Shown: positions 25,731 through 34,393, counted from the stretch's first letter. The stretch: 64,000 bases of DNA from Devosia sp. LC5 (GCF_000735585.1 NZ_JNNO01000012.1:1-64000), one strand, 5' to 3'. Notes: generated by a model from the sequence alone, not told the origin. Made by a program: numbers and translations.

Positions 25731-26324
25731 CTAGAACTTCCAGCCGACCCGCAGGCCAAAGTTGGACAGCCCGTCATTGGCGTCGCACCAGCCATTGTTG
25801 GAGGTGTGCTCATAGGTCAGCGTGGCGGTCATGTTTTCGCTGAGATTGGCGCCAACGCCGAATCGTTCGTAGAAATTGACGCGGCAGCCGAAATTCTTGC
25901 GGCCCTCGGGCGCGCCGGTCAGATAGCCGTCATTGATCGCGGCGCCGAACGTGCCCTCGAGGTAGAACGGGGTTTCAAAGACCGGCAATTGCCAGGTCAG
26001 GCCCAGATGGGCGATCGAATCGCCGTCACCCAGATTGATCGTGGCGCCAATCTCGGGGCGTGGCGCGCCGACCCAGCGGAAGGCATCGAGGTCTGGCGAA
26101 GTAAACAGCACGTCAAAGCTGACATCCTCGATATGGCTGAGATCCCAGTTCTGCACGCTGAAGGGCAGCATGGTGCTGTCCACGGAATGGGCGTGGATGC
26201 CGATGCGCAATTCATCGACCACGCCGGCCAGCGGATGAGGGTCCATCAAGTCCTGCGCGGCCACTGGCGCAACGGCACCGACGAGACCCAGGGCAGAAAA
26301 AAACAGCGTACGCAGTACCGACAT
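25731..26324 (-). CDS. PagL-like outer-membrane beta-barrel protein B
   Basis: A 197-residue paralogue of protein A. The signal peptide spans residues 1-23 (VLRTLFFSALGLVGAVAPVA). The C-terminal block YEHTSNNGWCDANDGLSNFG keeps the H-x-S pair typical of acyloxyacyl hydrolases, followed by the terminal aromatic strand LRVGWKF. The acidic residue expected of PagL's third catalytic site is not obvious. A possible lipid A modification role is inferred from the family. The start at 26324 excludes a long unlikely N-terminal extension. Confidence 0.65.
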   Translation of the reverse strand: MSVLRTLFFSALGLVGAVAPVAAQDLMDPHPLAGVVDELRIGIHAHSVDSTMLPFSVQNWDLSHIEDVSFDVLFTSPDLDAFRWVGAPRPEIGATINLGDGDSIAHLGLTWQLPVFETPFYLEGTFGAAINDGYLTGAPEGRKNFGCRVNFYERFGVGANLSENMTATLTYEHTSNNGWCDANDGLSNFGLRVGWKF

Positions 26325-26449
26325 GATCGACCATTCACTTGGAAAACGGCCTGCATTGAGCTTGCAAGCACCAATGAAGTCAATGCCTTCGGAGTGATTT
26401 GCGGCCGCTGTGACCCCGGGGCAACGCTCGGTTTGATCGCAATCGGAGG

Positions 26450-26471
26450 CAAAAAATCCCGCATGCGGGAT
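26450..26471 (-). terminator. intrinsic terminator/attenuator hairpin in the leader of barrel gene B
   Basis: ATCCCGCATGCGGGAT (26456-26471) is a perfect palindrome. On the minus strand it is followed by a T6 tract, the form of a rho-independent terminator. It is about 130 bases upstream of the barrel gene B start. No minus-strand gene ends here, so it could be a leader attenuator. Confidence 0.5.
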
Positions 26472-26569
26472 CAGGCGGGGTGGCATGGCGGGCCTGCAGA
26501 GCCTATCTTTCATCGTAATCAGACGATAAAAGCCTAACCATTGCGCCTTTGAGAGACGATTGCCCCGCC

Positions 26570-27556
26570 ATGTCCAAGCCCCTTGCCCTTTCGATCCTCG
26601 ATCTTGCCCCCATTGCCGAAGGCACTTCGACGCCTGACGCGCTGGCTGAAACCATCAAGCTGGCGCAGCTGGGTGATGCGCTCGGCTATACCCGCCTGTG
26701 GTATGCCGAGCATCACGGCATGGCCTCGATCGCCTCCTCCTCCCCCGAAGTGCTGATCGCCAGCGCAGCCGCGAATACCAAGAATATCCGGGTCGGCTCG
26801 GGCGGCGTCATGCTGCTCAACCACGCGCCCCTGCGCATTGCCGAGGCCTTTCGCACGCTTGAAGCGCTGCATCCGGGCGGCGACGGCTATGCCATGCGGG
26901 CCCTGCGTAGTGGCGGCGGCGAGGAATTTTCCACCTATCTCGCCGAAATGATGGCGTTCGATGAAGACAATTTCCCGACTGACCACCCGTTTTCGCGGGT
27001 GCCGGTGGCCCCCGGCGGCATTCGCCTGCCCCCGCTCTGGCTGCTCGGCTCGTCCGGCGCCAGCGCCCAGGCGGCCGGCCAATTGGGCATGGGCTATGCC
27101 TTTGCCGCCCATTTCAGCCATACCCCGGCGGCACCCGCTTTCGAAGCCTATCGCTATGGCTTCAAACCGAGCCAAGCCATGCCCGAACCCCACACCATTC
27201 TGGGCGTCTCGGTGGTCTGCGCGCCGACCGATGAGGAAGCGCAATACCTCTCCTATTCCCAGGCGGTGCAATGGGCCCTGTTCACCACCGGCGAACAGCG
27301 CCGCCTGATGAGCCCGGAAGATGCCCATGCCCGCGTGCTGACCAGCCAGCAGCAAAGCGTCATCGATCATCAATCCACGCTCTGGATCGTGGGCTCGCCC
27401 CGAACCGTGCGCGACACCATTGCCGAAAAGGCCGAAAGCGCCGGCGCCGATGAGGTGATCATCACCACGACGGTGCACAGCTATGAGCTGCGCCGCCGCT
27501 CCTATCAATTGATCGCGGAGGCCTTCGGGCTGGTGCCGCGGGCGCTGGCGGCTTAA
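26570..27556 (+). CDS. LLM class flavin-dependent oxidoreductase (MsnO8-like)
   Basis: A 328-residue luciferase-like monooxygenase fold. Diagnostic blocks are LSILDLAPIAEGTSTPDALA, YTRLWYAEHHGMASIASSSP, IRVGSGGVMLLNHAPLRIAE and the C-terminal SPRTVRDTIAEKAESAGADEVIITT. FMN binds in the TIM-barrel and the substrate cannot be inferred. The ATG at 26570 gives the canonical N-terminus (MSKPLALSILD). It is a single gene. Confidence 0.9.
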   Translation: MSKPLALSILDLAPIAEGTSTPDALAETIKLAQLGDALGYTRLWYAEHHGMASIASSSPEVLIASAAANTKNIRVGSGGVMLLNHAPLRIAEAFRTLEALHPGGDGYAMRALRSGGGEEFSTYLAEMMAFDEDNFPTDHPFSRVPVAPGGIRLPPLWLLGSSGASAQAAGQLGMGYAFAAHFSHTPAAPAFEAYRYGFKPSQAMPEPHTILGVSVVCAPTDEEAQYLSYSQAVQWALFTTGEQRRLMSPEDAHARVLTSQQQSVIDHQSTLWIVGSPRTVRDTIAEKAESAGADEVIITTTVHSYELRRRSYQLIAEAFGLVPRALAA

Positions 27557-27724
27557 GGCCACCGGCGCCATGGGCGGCCCCGTTAACCTCTCGTTCTACC
27601 CACCGCGATAGGATCGGCTCATAATCGTTGGGACCAATGGACGGGGAGCGTTCATTGGCCTGTCTGGGCGATACCGAATGGGGACGCCACGGGCCGTGTC
27701 CGGCTCTGGGCCAGAGTTGCGAAC

Positions 27725-28927
27725 ATGGGTGCCGCCGGTTTCGTCCTCGCCATCAATATTTTCGTCGCTGGATTGTTTGCCGCGGCCTTTGGTGCCGTGG
27801 CCTGGCGCTATAGCAGCGCCATAGGCGCCCGCTGGCTCTCGCTGGCCTATGCCCTGGGCATCCTCAATTCCATCCTCGAATATATCCTGCCCGGCCAGGA
27901 CGATCCGCGTCTGCTTGGCATCACCGTCTTTGCCGTAGCGCTGTCGGCCTTCCTCGTCTGCGTTGTCGGGCTTGCCCGCCATTATGCCGTCGCCGTGCCC
28001 TGGATTTCGCTGGCTCTATTGGGCGGCGGCTCCCTGCTCGCCAATACCATCCTGATCAACGAGCCGGCCACCGCTACGCTGGGCCGGGCCATGATCTACC
28101 AGCTGCCCTATTTCTTTGCCCATATCCTGGCGGCAATCGTGGTGTTCCGGGCGCCGCGCCGCGGAGCGCTCGATGTGCTGCTGATCGTGTTCCTGCTGGT
28201 CAGCGGCCTGCAATTTATCGCCAAACCGTATCTGGCCATGGGCCTGGGCGATGCGAGCCTCAAGAATTACATGCACAGCCTTTATGGCGCCTGGTCGCAA
28301 ATGCTGACCGCCTTCCTTCTGGTCTCCAATGGCGTGCTGATGCTGCTGATCAATGTGCGCGAGGTGATGGCCGAAATCACCCTGCGCTCGGAAACCGACA
28401 AGCTGTCCGGCCTGCTCAATCGCCGCGGCTTCGAGGAGCGGGCCGAACGGGCGCTGCAAAACGCCACCCGCGCGCGCATTCCCTCGGCGCTGGTGCTGGC
28501 GGATCTGGATCATTTCAAGGACGTCAATGACACATTCGGCCATGATGCCGGCGACCGGGTGATTGCCGCCTTTGCCGGGCTTCTGGTCAATAGTGCCGAT
28601 GCCCGCATGGTGCTGGGGCGGCATGGCGGGGAGGAGTTCGCGATCCTCTTGCCGGGAGCCAATCTGGCCTCCGGGCGGCTTTATGCCGAAGGCGTACGCC
28701 AGGCCTTTGCCGCGCTATCGGGCAGCGATCTGGGCGCCAACCGCCCGCTCAGCGCCAGTTTCGGTGTCACCCAGATGCAGGCCGGCGATAGCCTGCATGA
28801 TCTGGTCCACCGCGCCGACGCAGCGCTCTATGCCGCCAAAAAGGCCGGCCGCGATCGCGTCCATGCAGTGAGCATCGAGCCGGTCGACACTGCCGACCCC
28901 CGCCTGAGCGGGCAGGCCGGCAGCTGA
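27725..28927 (+). CDS. membrane diguanylate cyclase (GGDEF)
   Basis: A 400-residue inner-membrane enzyme that makes cyclic di-GMP from two GTP. The N-terminal half has about seven hydrophobic helices (residues 1-200), an unnamed sensory module. The catalytic domain follows (about 215-385): DKLSGLLNRRGFEERAERAL, ADLDHFKDVNDTFGHDAGD and the active motif GGEEF (HGGEEFAILLPG). The RxxD inhibitory I-site that normally precedes GGEEF is absent, so product feedback is probably lost. ATG at 27725. It is a single gene, and the signal it senses is unknown. Confidence 0.92.
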   Translation: MGAAGFVLAINIFVAGLFAAAFGAVAWRYSSAIGARWLSLAYALGILNSILEYILPGQDDPRLLGITVFAVALSAFLVCVVGLARHYAVAVPWISLALLGGGSLLANTILINEPATATLGRAMIYQLPYFFAHILAAIVVFRAPRRGALDVLLIVFLLVSGLQFIAKPYLAMGLGDASLKNYMHSLYGAWSQMLTAFLLVSNGVLMLLINVREVMAEITLRSETDKLSGLLNRRGFEERAERALQNATRARIPSALVLADLDHFKDVNDTFGHDAGDRVIAAFAGLLVNSADARMVLGRHGGEEFAILLPGANLASGRLYAEGVRQAFAALSGSDLGANRPLSASFGVTQMQAGDSLHDLVHRADAALYAAKKAGRDRVHAVSIEPVDTADPRLSGQAGS

Positions 28928-28976
28928 AATTCTTGGTCAACGTTAGACTCTATTGATCCAGCGGCTCTTTCGTCCC

Positions 28977-29093
28977 CTCGCCCCTCAGGGGAGAGGGCCA
29001 GGGTGAGGGGTGCGATGCTTGAGCATCACACGTGCTACAGCATCGCACCCCTCACCCGCCGCAAAGCGGCGACCTCTCCCCTGAGGGGCGAGG
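28977..29093. repeat. ~117-bp intergenic inverted repeat, copy 1
   Basis: The left arm CCTCGCCCCTCAGGGGAGAG and the right arm CTCTCCCCTGAGGGGCGAGG frame an inner pair (GTGAGGGGTGCGATGCT / AGCATCGCACCCCTCAC). A small CCGCCGCAAAGCGGCG hairpin is inserted on the right side. The near-identical copy at 31792-31911 is in the opposite orientation. Confidence 0.9.
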
Positions 29094-29118
29094 TGATATG
29101 AGATCGTGGCTGCCGAGA

Positions 29119-29403
29119 TCAATTTGATTGGCGGCGGTCCACCAGCTCGAAATCATCGGCGGTGAGGTCGACCTTGAGCGCCAATTGCTGGCGGTCGAGT
29201 TCGGCCAGCCACGCCGTCCAGGAACAGGGGCTGATCCCCTCGTTCGGGCCGCCCTGCCAGCCCGGGCGCTGAAAGCTCAGCTTGAGCTGGGCGTGTTCCT
29301 CCCCGAACCGGTTGCGCACCCGGGCGATGGCCGGAACACCATGCCGGTCGCTCACCCAGTTCTGGATGTCGCGATGGCGCGTCAGAGTATGAATATGGGT
29401 CAT
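29119..29403 (-). CDS. conserved hypothetical protein, small
   Basis: A 94-residue soluble protein: HRDIQNWVSDRHGVPAIARV then RNRFGEEHAQLKLSF, followed by a Trp/Asp-rich tail. GGGAGG nine bases upstream of the ATG supports expression. The N-terminal block looks like a conserved alphaproteobacterial motif I cannot name. It sits just left of the ClpP-like/membrane protein module on the same strand, with a 78-bp gap. Confidence 0.6.
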   Translation of the reverse strand: MTHIHTLTRHRDIQNWVSDRHGVPAIARVRNRFGEEHAQLKLSFQRPGWQGGPNEGISPCSWTAWLAELDRQQLALKVDLTADDFELVDRRQSN

Positions 29404-29481
29404 GGTCGCGGCCTCCCGTCCGCTAGTTCAGGCCCTCGTTCCGCAACGGTTCCGGTCCTCCACCGGTTCCGCTATGGCAGG

Positions 29482-30288
29482 TTAATTCTGCGCAAGGTTT
29501 GTGACGATCTTTAGTGCCGTCAGCTCCTCGGCAGAAAAATAGTACAGCTGGTCCGGCGGCGTCTGCAAGGCATGCAGCCACATGGCCGGATCAACACCCG
29601 ATTTGGTCAGATGCGCAATGATATCGGCCGTCGTGCTCTGCGCATCGGCCATGGCGACGCCGGCCGCGCGCAGCGGGTCGCCACTCATGGCGGAAGCGTA
29701 AATCTGGTGCACGCCAATGGCGGCATCCGGACCGGCAATCCGCTCCACGCCCGAGGCAAAGACAATGGGGCAGGATGAGGCGCACAGCGATCCGGCCGCG
29801 ACTTCGGTTGCCAGCCCCTGCTCACGAATCAGATCGCCTATCGCCAGCGCATCCAGGACCGACCCGCCGGGCGAATCGAGAAGGACAATCTGCACATACT
29901 CGCCGCGCGCCGCAATCTCGGCGGCAAAGCGCTCGGCGGCGCCCGGATCGATCGTGCCGGTCAGGCGCAATTGCCCGCCAGCGCCCAGGGCGATCTCCAA
30001 TGGCTGGTCGAGCACTTCGGGGGCCGTGGTGACATTGGGCATCGGACCCTGCGGCAGCGCTGGATTGGAGGGCGGCAGGATGGGATGGCCGGGCCGGGCC
30101 AGCCCCGCGCTTTCGCCCGCCGTCAGCTCGCGAAAATCCACATAGAGCACCGAGGCGGTGCCGATCAACAGGCCGAAAAATGCCACCCGCAGGATCGCCC
30201 CATCCTCGAGCCCGGCCAGCCAGCGGATCGCCCCGCGATAGAAGGGGCCTTCGTCACTATCGGGGCGGGCATTGGCTGCGGTCTTCAT
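29482..30288 (-). CDS. membrane-anchored ClpP/crotonase-fold serine protease-like protein (COG3904 type)
   Basis: A 268-residue protein with one transmembrane helix (residues about 31-50) and a C-terminal ClpP-fold domain on the other side, probably periplasmic. Conserved segments are LLDSPGGSVLDALAIG (residues 136-151), the nucleophile region GSLCASSCPIVFASG (Ser171 or 172) and GVHQIY with His194. The Cys169/Cys173 pair flanking the Ser is typical of the COG3904 subgroup. It overlaps the next gene by 4 bases (30285-30288, ATGA), so the two are made together. The substrate is unknown; a role in membrane or envelope protein turnover is inference. Confidence 0.8.
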   Translation of the reverse strand: MKTAANARPDSDEGPFYRGAIRWLAGLEDGAILRVAFFGLLIGTASVLYVDFRELTAGESAGLARPGHPILPPSNPALPQGPMPNVTTAPEVLDQPLEIALGAGGQLRLTGTIDPGAAERFAAEIAARGEYVQIVLLDSPGGSVLDALAIGDLIREQGLATEVAAGSLCASSCPIVFASGVERIAGPDAAIGVHQIYASAMSGDPLRAAGVAMADAQSTTADIIAHLTKSGVDPAMWLHALQTPPDQLYYFSAEELTALKIVTNLAQN

Positions 30289-31637
30289 GCCGGGCGCGGC
30301 CCGTCAGTGCGCTTGCGCTGCGCCGCGTCGATCGGGGTGACCGTGGTGTCATCGGCCACCTGCGCCGCTGCGGGTTCCTCGACCGGCTCCGGCACTATTT
30401 CGGGCTCCGTCACAGCAGGCTCGCTCCGCACCGGCTCGGACATTACCCCGGCCGCTTCCATGCGCCGGTACAGATTCATGGCGCGCAGCATTTCGGCGGC
30501 GGTGATATTTTCCGCCTCTTCCAGGCTTTCGGACTCCCGCCGCATGGCGTCATTGACGATCATCAGCACCAGGACCAGCACGACCGGCAAAAGATCAATG
30601 GAAATGGCGCCGGCCCAGGAGGGAATGAAATCCTGCCAATAGCGGATCACGGCTTCGGCACTGGACAGCGGCACGAAGCGGCGCTGCTCCACCGCCGGCA
30701 CCGCCAGGATTTCGTCGGCCGCCGCGGTCAGCGCTGCCGATTGTGCCGCCACCGAGACGCGCACCGTTTCCATCACCTGATCCTGCCGATTGGCCAGATC
30801 GGCCGTCTGCCCATTGGCCACCGGCGCGATGAACCCGGCGGACAGATCCGCCGAAGCCCGCTTGACCGATGCGGCCACCCCGGTCTGCTGCAGGGAAGCG
30901 ATAATGGCCGAAAGCTGCACCGCCTCGGTCTGGAAACTATCGGCGCGCGGCTCGATGGCGCCGGGGGTCGAGACCAGTTCGCGCATGGTGGCGAGCCGCG
31001 CCGAGCCCTGCTCGAACTGGCTCGCCACCTGGTCGCGCGAGCCGGTAATGGTGGCGGCCAGCTGGTTCATCTGCGTGCCCATCTGGGTCAGCAATTGCAC
31101 GACGCTCCCCGAGCCGGTCGTGCCGGTCAGCGCGCCCGATTCCCGCTCATCGGCGGCCAGCCCGGTAAACCGCTCGGCCGCGCGCTGCACATCGGGCAGC
31201 AGCGACTGGGCGGCCAGCGCATTGGAATGGGCCTGATCGAGATCTTCGGCATAGCCCTGCAGGGTCACCGCCATATGCTGCTCGGTGGCGGCGGACCCCG
31301 CGAGCGCCGCCGCATTGAGCCAGCTCGACATGGCGATGATCATGGCGCAACCCGCCGCCATGGTGATGAACAGCCCGATCCGCTGCACCCCATTGGTCAC
31401 CAGCGGCACAAAGCGCAGCATGAAGCTCCAGAAGGCATAGATCGCCACCGACACGGCGACCGAATAGATGATGGCGGCAAAGAACACGAAGTTCGCCGAG
31501 CCGTCGAGAATCCCCCGCACGCCCAGATAGGTATAGACGCCCGAGGCCAGCGCCAGCACCGCCAGCGCAAAACGGGTCATCGTCTCGACGCCCTTGACGG
31601 TTTCGTTGAGGCGATAGGCATTCGGCTTGAGCTGCAT
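30285..31637 (-). CDS. four-helix inner-membrane protein with a long helical soluble region
   Basis: A 450-residue protein. Hydrophobic helices fall at about residues 22-40, 50-72, 86-106 and 340-362. Between the third and fourth lie about 230 residues rich in Ala/Gln/Thr heptads, probably a periplasmic helical bundle. After the last helix comes a disordered, Glu/Pro-rich cytoplasmic tail (EPVRSEPAVTEPEIVPEPVE). No enzyme motif. It is coupled by ATGA overlap to the ClpP-like protease gene, suggesting a scaffold or adaptor for that protease. I start at the ATG at 31637 rather than the TTG at 31643. Confidence 0.7.
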   Translation of the reverse strand: MQLKPNAYRLNETVKGVETMTRFALAVLALASGVYTYLGVRGILDGSANFVFFAAIIYSVAVSVAIYAFWSFMLRFVPLVTNGVQRIGLFITMAAGCAMIIAMSSWLNAAALAGSAATEQHMAVTLQGYAEDLDQAHSNALAAQSLLPDVQRAAERFTGLAADERESGALTGTTGSGSVVQLLTQMGTQMNQLAATITGSRDQVASQFEQGSARLATMRELVSTPGAIEPRADSFQTEAVQLSAIIASLQQTGVAASVKRASADLSAGFIAPVANGQTADLANRQDQVMETVRVSVAAQSAALTAAADEILAVPAVEQRRFVPLSSAEAVIRYWQDFIPSWAGAISIDLLPVVLVLVLMIVNDAMRRESESLEEAENITAAEMLRAMNLYRRMEAAGVMSEPVRSEPAVTEPEIVPEPVEEPAAAQVADDTTVTPIDAAQRKRTDGPRPA

Positions 31638-31791
31638 TGGCAATCGGGCCCCTCACGGTCTTAAGCGGAGGTTAACACAGCGATCCCGGCGGAACGGTGG
31701 CGGATTTGGTGAGGGTTAATGACGAGGCCGTGATGAGGCGGGGGCAACCCGACTTTCCTGTCCCTCGAAGGTAGCGAGCTGCCCCGGCCCA

Positions 31792-31911
31792 CCTCGCCCC
31801 TCAGGGGAGAGGTCGCCGCAACGCGGCGGGTGAGGGGTGCGATGCTTCAACATCCTCGATGCCCCAGCATCGCACCCCTCACCCTGGCCCTCTCCCCTGA
31901 GGGGCGAGGGG
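31792..31911. repeat. ~120-bp intergenic inverted repeat, copy 2 (opposite orientation)
   Basis: CCTCGCCCCTCAGGGGAGAG...GCGATGCT (31792-31846) and AGCATCGCACCCCTCAC...CTGAGGGGCGAGGGG (31866-31911) are the two arms, with an internal GCCGCAACGCGGC hairpin. It is the reverse complement of the 28977-29093 copy in arm order. Confidence 0.9.
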
Positions 31912-31974
31912 ACGATAGGGCCGATGGATCTGCGTATGCGACGGCCTCCCTCAATGGGGGAGAGAGCCCCAAAC

Positions 31975-32598
31975 CTACCCGTTCAATTTCCGCATCACCC
32001 GTTCCACCCGGTCCCGCTTGGACTTTTGCGCGATGCCCTTGATGCGCCCTTTCAGCACTGCCAGGAAGCCCGGCTTCTGTTCGGGCGTCATCACGCTCGC
32101 GGTTTCCTCGGCATAGGCGGGAAACTGGTTGGGCGCCGCATTCTTGAGCCGCTCGACCAGGAGCGGCACGGCCTTTTGCGCATAGCCCGCCCGCGCCAGC
32201 TTGACCAGGATCGAGGTGCAGCGATCCTTGGCGATCACCGAGCCCTTGTCGGCCGCCGCCATGATGCGCGGCAATTCGGCCACCAGCGTATCGGCGCGCT
32301 GTTCGGCCACGCTGTCGAGCGCCGCCATGGCGCCCCAGACCTGTTTATTGTTCGAACTGGCCAGCGCCTCGAGAAAGACCGGGCAATAGCCGCCGACCAG
32401 GTCGGGCCGCCTTGCGCCGATCTCATACAGCACCTTCATGCCGTCATTGCGCTGCCGGCTGGTGCCCGAGCGCACCAGTTCGACGACCTCGGCAATACCC
32501 GCTTTGTCCTCGCGGGCCACCAGGTCTTCGGCCAGTTCGACATTGGGCGCCTCGTCGCGCCGCTCCAACGCCCCCGCCAGGCGATCCGCCACGCTCAT
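31975..32598 (-). CDS. HEAT-like helical repeat protein, unrecognised
   Basis: A 207-residue all-helical protein. Repeating patterns of the type LxxxLxxSSxxxxWGAMAALDxVA and LLxERLKNAxPxQFPAYAEETAS suggest HEAT/ARM-type pairs, but no family is recognisable. A basic C-terminal region (RIKGIAQKSKRDRVERVMRK) ends the protein. It starts 2 bp after the stop of deoD and so is translated with it. It may be a partner or regulator. Confidence 0.65.
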   Translation of the reverse strand: MSVADRLAGALERRDEAPNVELAEDLVAREDKAGIAEVVELVRSGTSRQRNDGMKVLYEIGARRPDLVGGYCPVFLEALASSNNKQVWGAMAALDSVAEQRADTLVAELPRIMAAADKGSVIAKDRCTSILVKLARAGYAQKAVPLLVERLKNAAPNQFPAYAEETASVMTPEQKPGFLAVLKGRIKGIAQKSKRDRVERVMRKLNG

Positions 32599-32600
32599 CG

Positions 32601-33311
32601 TCAGGCCTCGATCGCCACGTCAAGCGCCAGCGTCACCATGTCCCTCAGCGAAGTCTGCCGTTCATCGGCATTGATCTCTTCCTTGGTGATCAGGCAATCG
32701 GTCATGGTGCAGATGGTGAGCGCCTTGACGCCAAACCGCGCCGCCAGCGTATAGAGCGCCGCCGCCTCCATCTCGACCCCGATCACTCCATGGCTGGGCA
32801 GCGCGCCATAGCCGGCAAAGCCGTCGGCGTGGTAGAAAATATCCGAGGAGAGCATATTGCCGGCGTGAAAGCGCATGCCCGCCGCCTCGGCCTTTTCCGC
32901 CGCCGCGCGCAGCAGGCCGAAATCGGCGATTGGGGCAAAATTGAACGCCCCGAACCGGTCCTTGACGATGGCGCTGTCCGTGGTCGCCGCCTGCGCCAGG
33001 ATCAGGTCGCGCACTTTCACCCTGGCATTGAGCCCGCCACAGGTGCCCACCCGCAGCAGGGTCTTGGCGCCATAGACATTGATCAGCTCATGCACGTAGA
33101 TCGACAGCGACGGCTGCCCCATGCCGGTGGCCTGCACCGAAACCGGCTTGCCCTTCCAGAGCCCGGTATAGCCCAGGCAATTGCGCACCGAATTGACCAG
33201 TCTGGGCGCCTCGAAAAACGTTTCGGCAATCCATTTGGCGCGCAGCGGATCGCCCGGCAGCAGCACCGCCTCGGCATAGTCGCCCGACTTGGCATGGTTA
33301 TGTGGGGTCAT
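32601..33311 (-). CDS. deoD: purine-nucleoside phosphorylase
   Basis: A 236-residue hexameric-type phosphorylase, as in E. coli DeoD, cleaving purine ribo- and deoxyribonucleosides with phosphate. It shows the opening LPGDPLRAKWIAETFFE, the phosphate/ribose region VRVGTCGGLNARVKVRDLIL and the base-binding VGVEMEAAALYTLAARFGV with the catalytic Asp late in the chain (ICTMTDCLITKE). The ATG at 33311 gives normal length. It is divergent from argC with a 128-bp spacer. Confidence 0.92.
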   Translation of the reverse strand: MTPHNHAKSGDYAEAVLLPGDPLRAKWIAETFFEAPRLVNSVRNCLGYTGLWKGKPVSVQATGMGQPSLSIYVHELINVYGAKTLLRVGTCGGLNARVKVRDLILAQAATTDSAIVKDRFGAFNFAPIADFGLLRAAAEKAEAAGMRFHAGNMLSSDIFYHADGFAGYGALPSHGVIGVEMEAAALYTLAARFGVKALTICTMTDCLITKEEINADERQTSLRDMVTLALDVAIEA

Positions 33312-33439
33312 TTTGGCTCCCTTGGCTTTGCTGCAAGCATTGCCACCCAGCGCCAGCAACGGCAAGAGCCGGGTCTATAGCGTCTTGACCCCGTCATCCT
33401 GCAGGTCCATTTACGCAGGGCTAAAAACGGAGCGCTGCC

Positions 33440-34393
33440 ATGGCCGCCAAGATTTTCATCGACGGGGAAGCTGGAACCACGGGTCTGCAGATCCGCGATC
33501 GCCTGGCCGGCCGGCGCGATCTGGAAGTGATCTCCATTGCCGCCGACAAGCGCAAGGACCTGGACGAGCGCAAGCGCCTGCTCAATGCGGCCGACGTCGC
33601 CATCCTGTGCCTGCCCGACGATGCGGCCAAGCAAAGCGTCAGCCTGATCGAGAATGACACGACAAGGGTGATCGACGCCTCGACCGCCTATCGCATCAAT
33701 CCCGACTGGGCCTATGGCTTTGCCGAAATGGACCAGGATCAGCCGGAAAAAATCGCCAATGCGCGCTTTGTCGCCAATCCCGGCTGCTGGCCGCAGGGGC
33801 TGATCGCCAATCTGCGGCCGCTGCTCGCCGCGGGCCTGCTGCCGGCCGATTTCCCGATCAGCTATAACGGCATTTCCGGCTATACCGGCGGCGGCAAGCA
33901 GATGATTGCCGAATATGAAGCCGCGGGGGACGCGGCCAGCCAGTTCATGCCCTATGGGCTGACCTTCAACCACAAGCATGTGCCCGAAATGACCAAATAT
34001 ACCGGTCTGTCCAGCGCGCCGCTCTTTGTGCCCAATGTCGGCGGCTTTGCCCAGGGCATGACCACTTTCGTGCCGCTGCAGCTGGGCCAGCTGGCCAAAG
34101 TGCCGGGCGGCAAGGATATCCACGCCGCCATTGCCGACCATTTCGCCGGGATCAAGGACAGCTTTGTGACCGTTGCACCCTATGATCCGGCCCTGGGCAA
34201 GACCCCGGCGCTCGACCCGCAGGCGCATAACAACACCAATACGATGACCCTGCATGTCTTTGCCAATGATGCGCGCGCCCAGGCCGTGCTGGTCGCCGTC
34301 TATGACAATCTGGGCAAGGGCGCCTCGGGCGCTGCCGTACAGAACCTCAACCTGATGCTGGGCGTCAGTGCCAGGGAAAGCCTCGCGGCTTAA
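33440..34393 (+). CDS. argC: N-acetyl-gamma-glutamyl-phosphate reductase, type 2
   Basis: Third step of arginine synthesis. The 317-residue protein belongs to the shorter type 2 ArgC group. It starts with DGEAGTTGLQIRDRL for NADP binding. The catalytic Cys116 is in ANPGCWPQG and the His in LTFNHKHVPEM. The end NTNTMTLHVFANDARAQAVL is typical. It is likely a single transcription unit; a CCCTCCCC/GGGGAGGG hairpin follows 15 bases after the stop. Confidence 0.95.
   Translation: MAAKIFIDGEAGTTGLQIRDRLAGRRDLEVISIAADKRKDLDERKRLLNAADVAILCLPDDAAKQSVSLIENDTTRVIDASTAYRINPDWAYGFAEMDQDQPEKIANARFVANPGCWPQGLIANLRPLLAAGLLPADFPISYNGISGYTGGGKQMIAEYEAAGDAASQFMPYGLTFNHKHVPEMTKYTGLSSAPLFVPNVGGFAQGMTTFVPLQLGQLAKVPGGKDIHAAIADHFAGIKDSFVTVAPYDPALGKTPALDPQAHNNTNTMTLHVFANDARAQAVLVAVYDNLGKGASGAAVQNLNLMLGVSARESLAA

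Noticed and set aside
30180-31664. Long plus-strand open frame (494 codons) opposite the membrane protein and protease genes
   Set aside because: His/Arg/Gly-rich translation without any domain; it is the antisense shadow of the minus-strand genes, whose products have real helices and motifs.
28977-31911. CRISPR array formed by the repeated palindromes
   Set aside because: Only two large copies in opposite orientation with genes between; no regular short repeat-spacer pattern and no cas genes.
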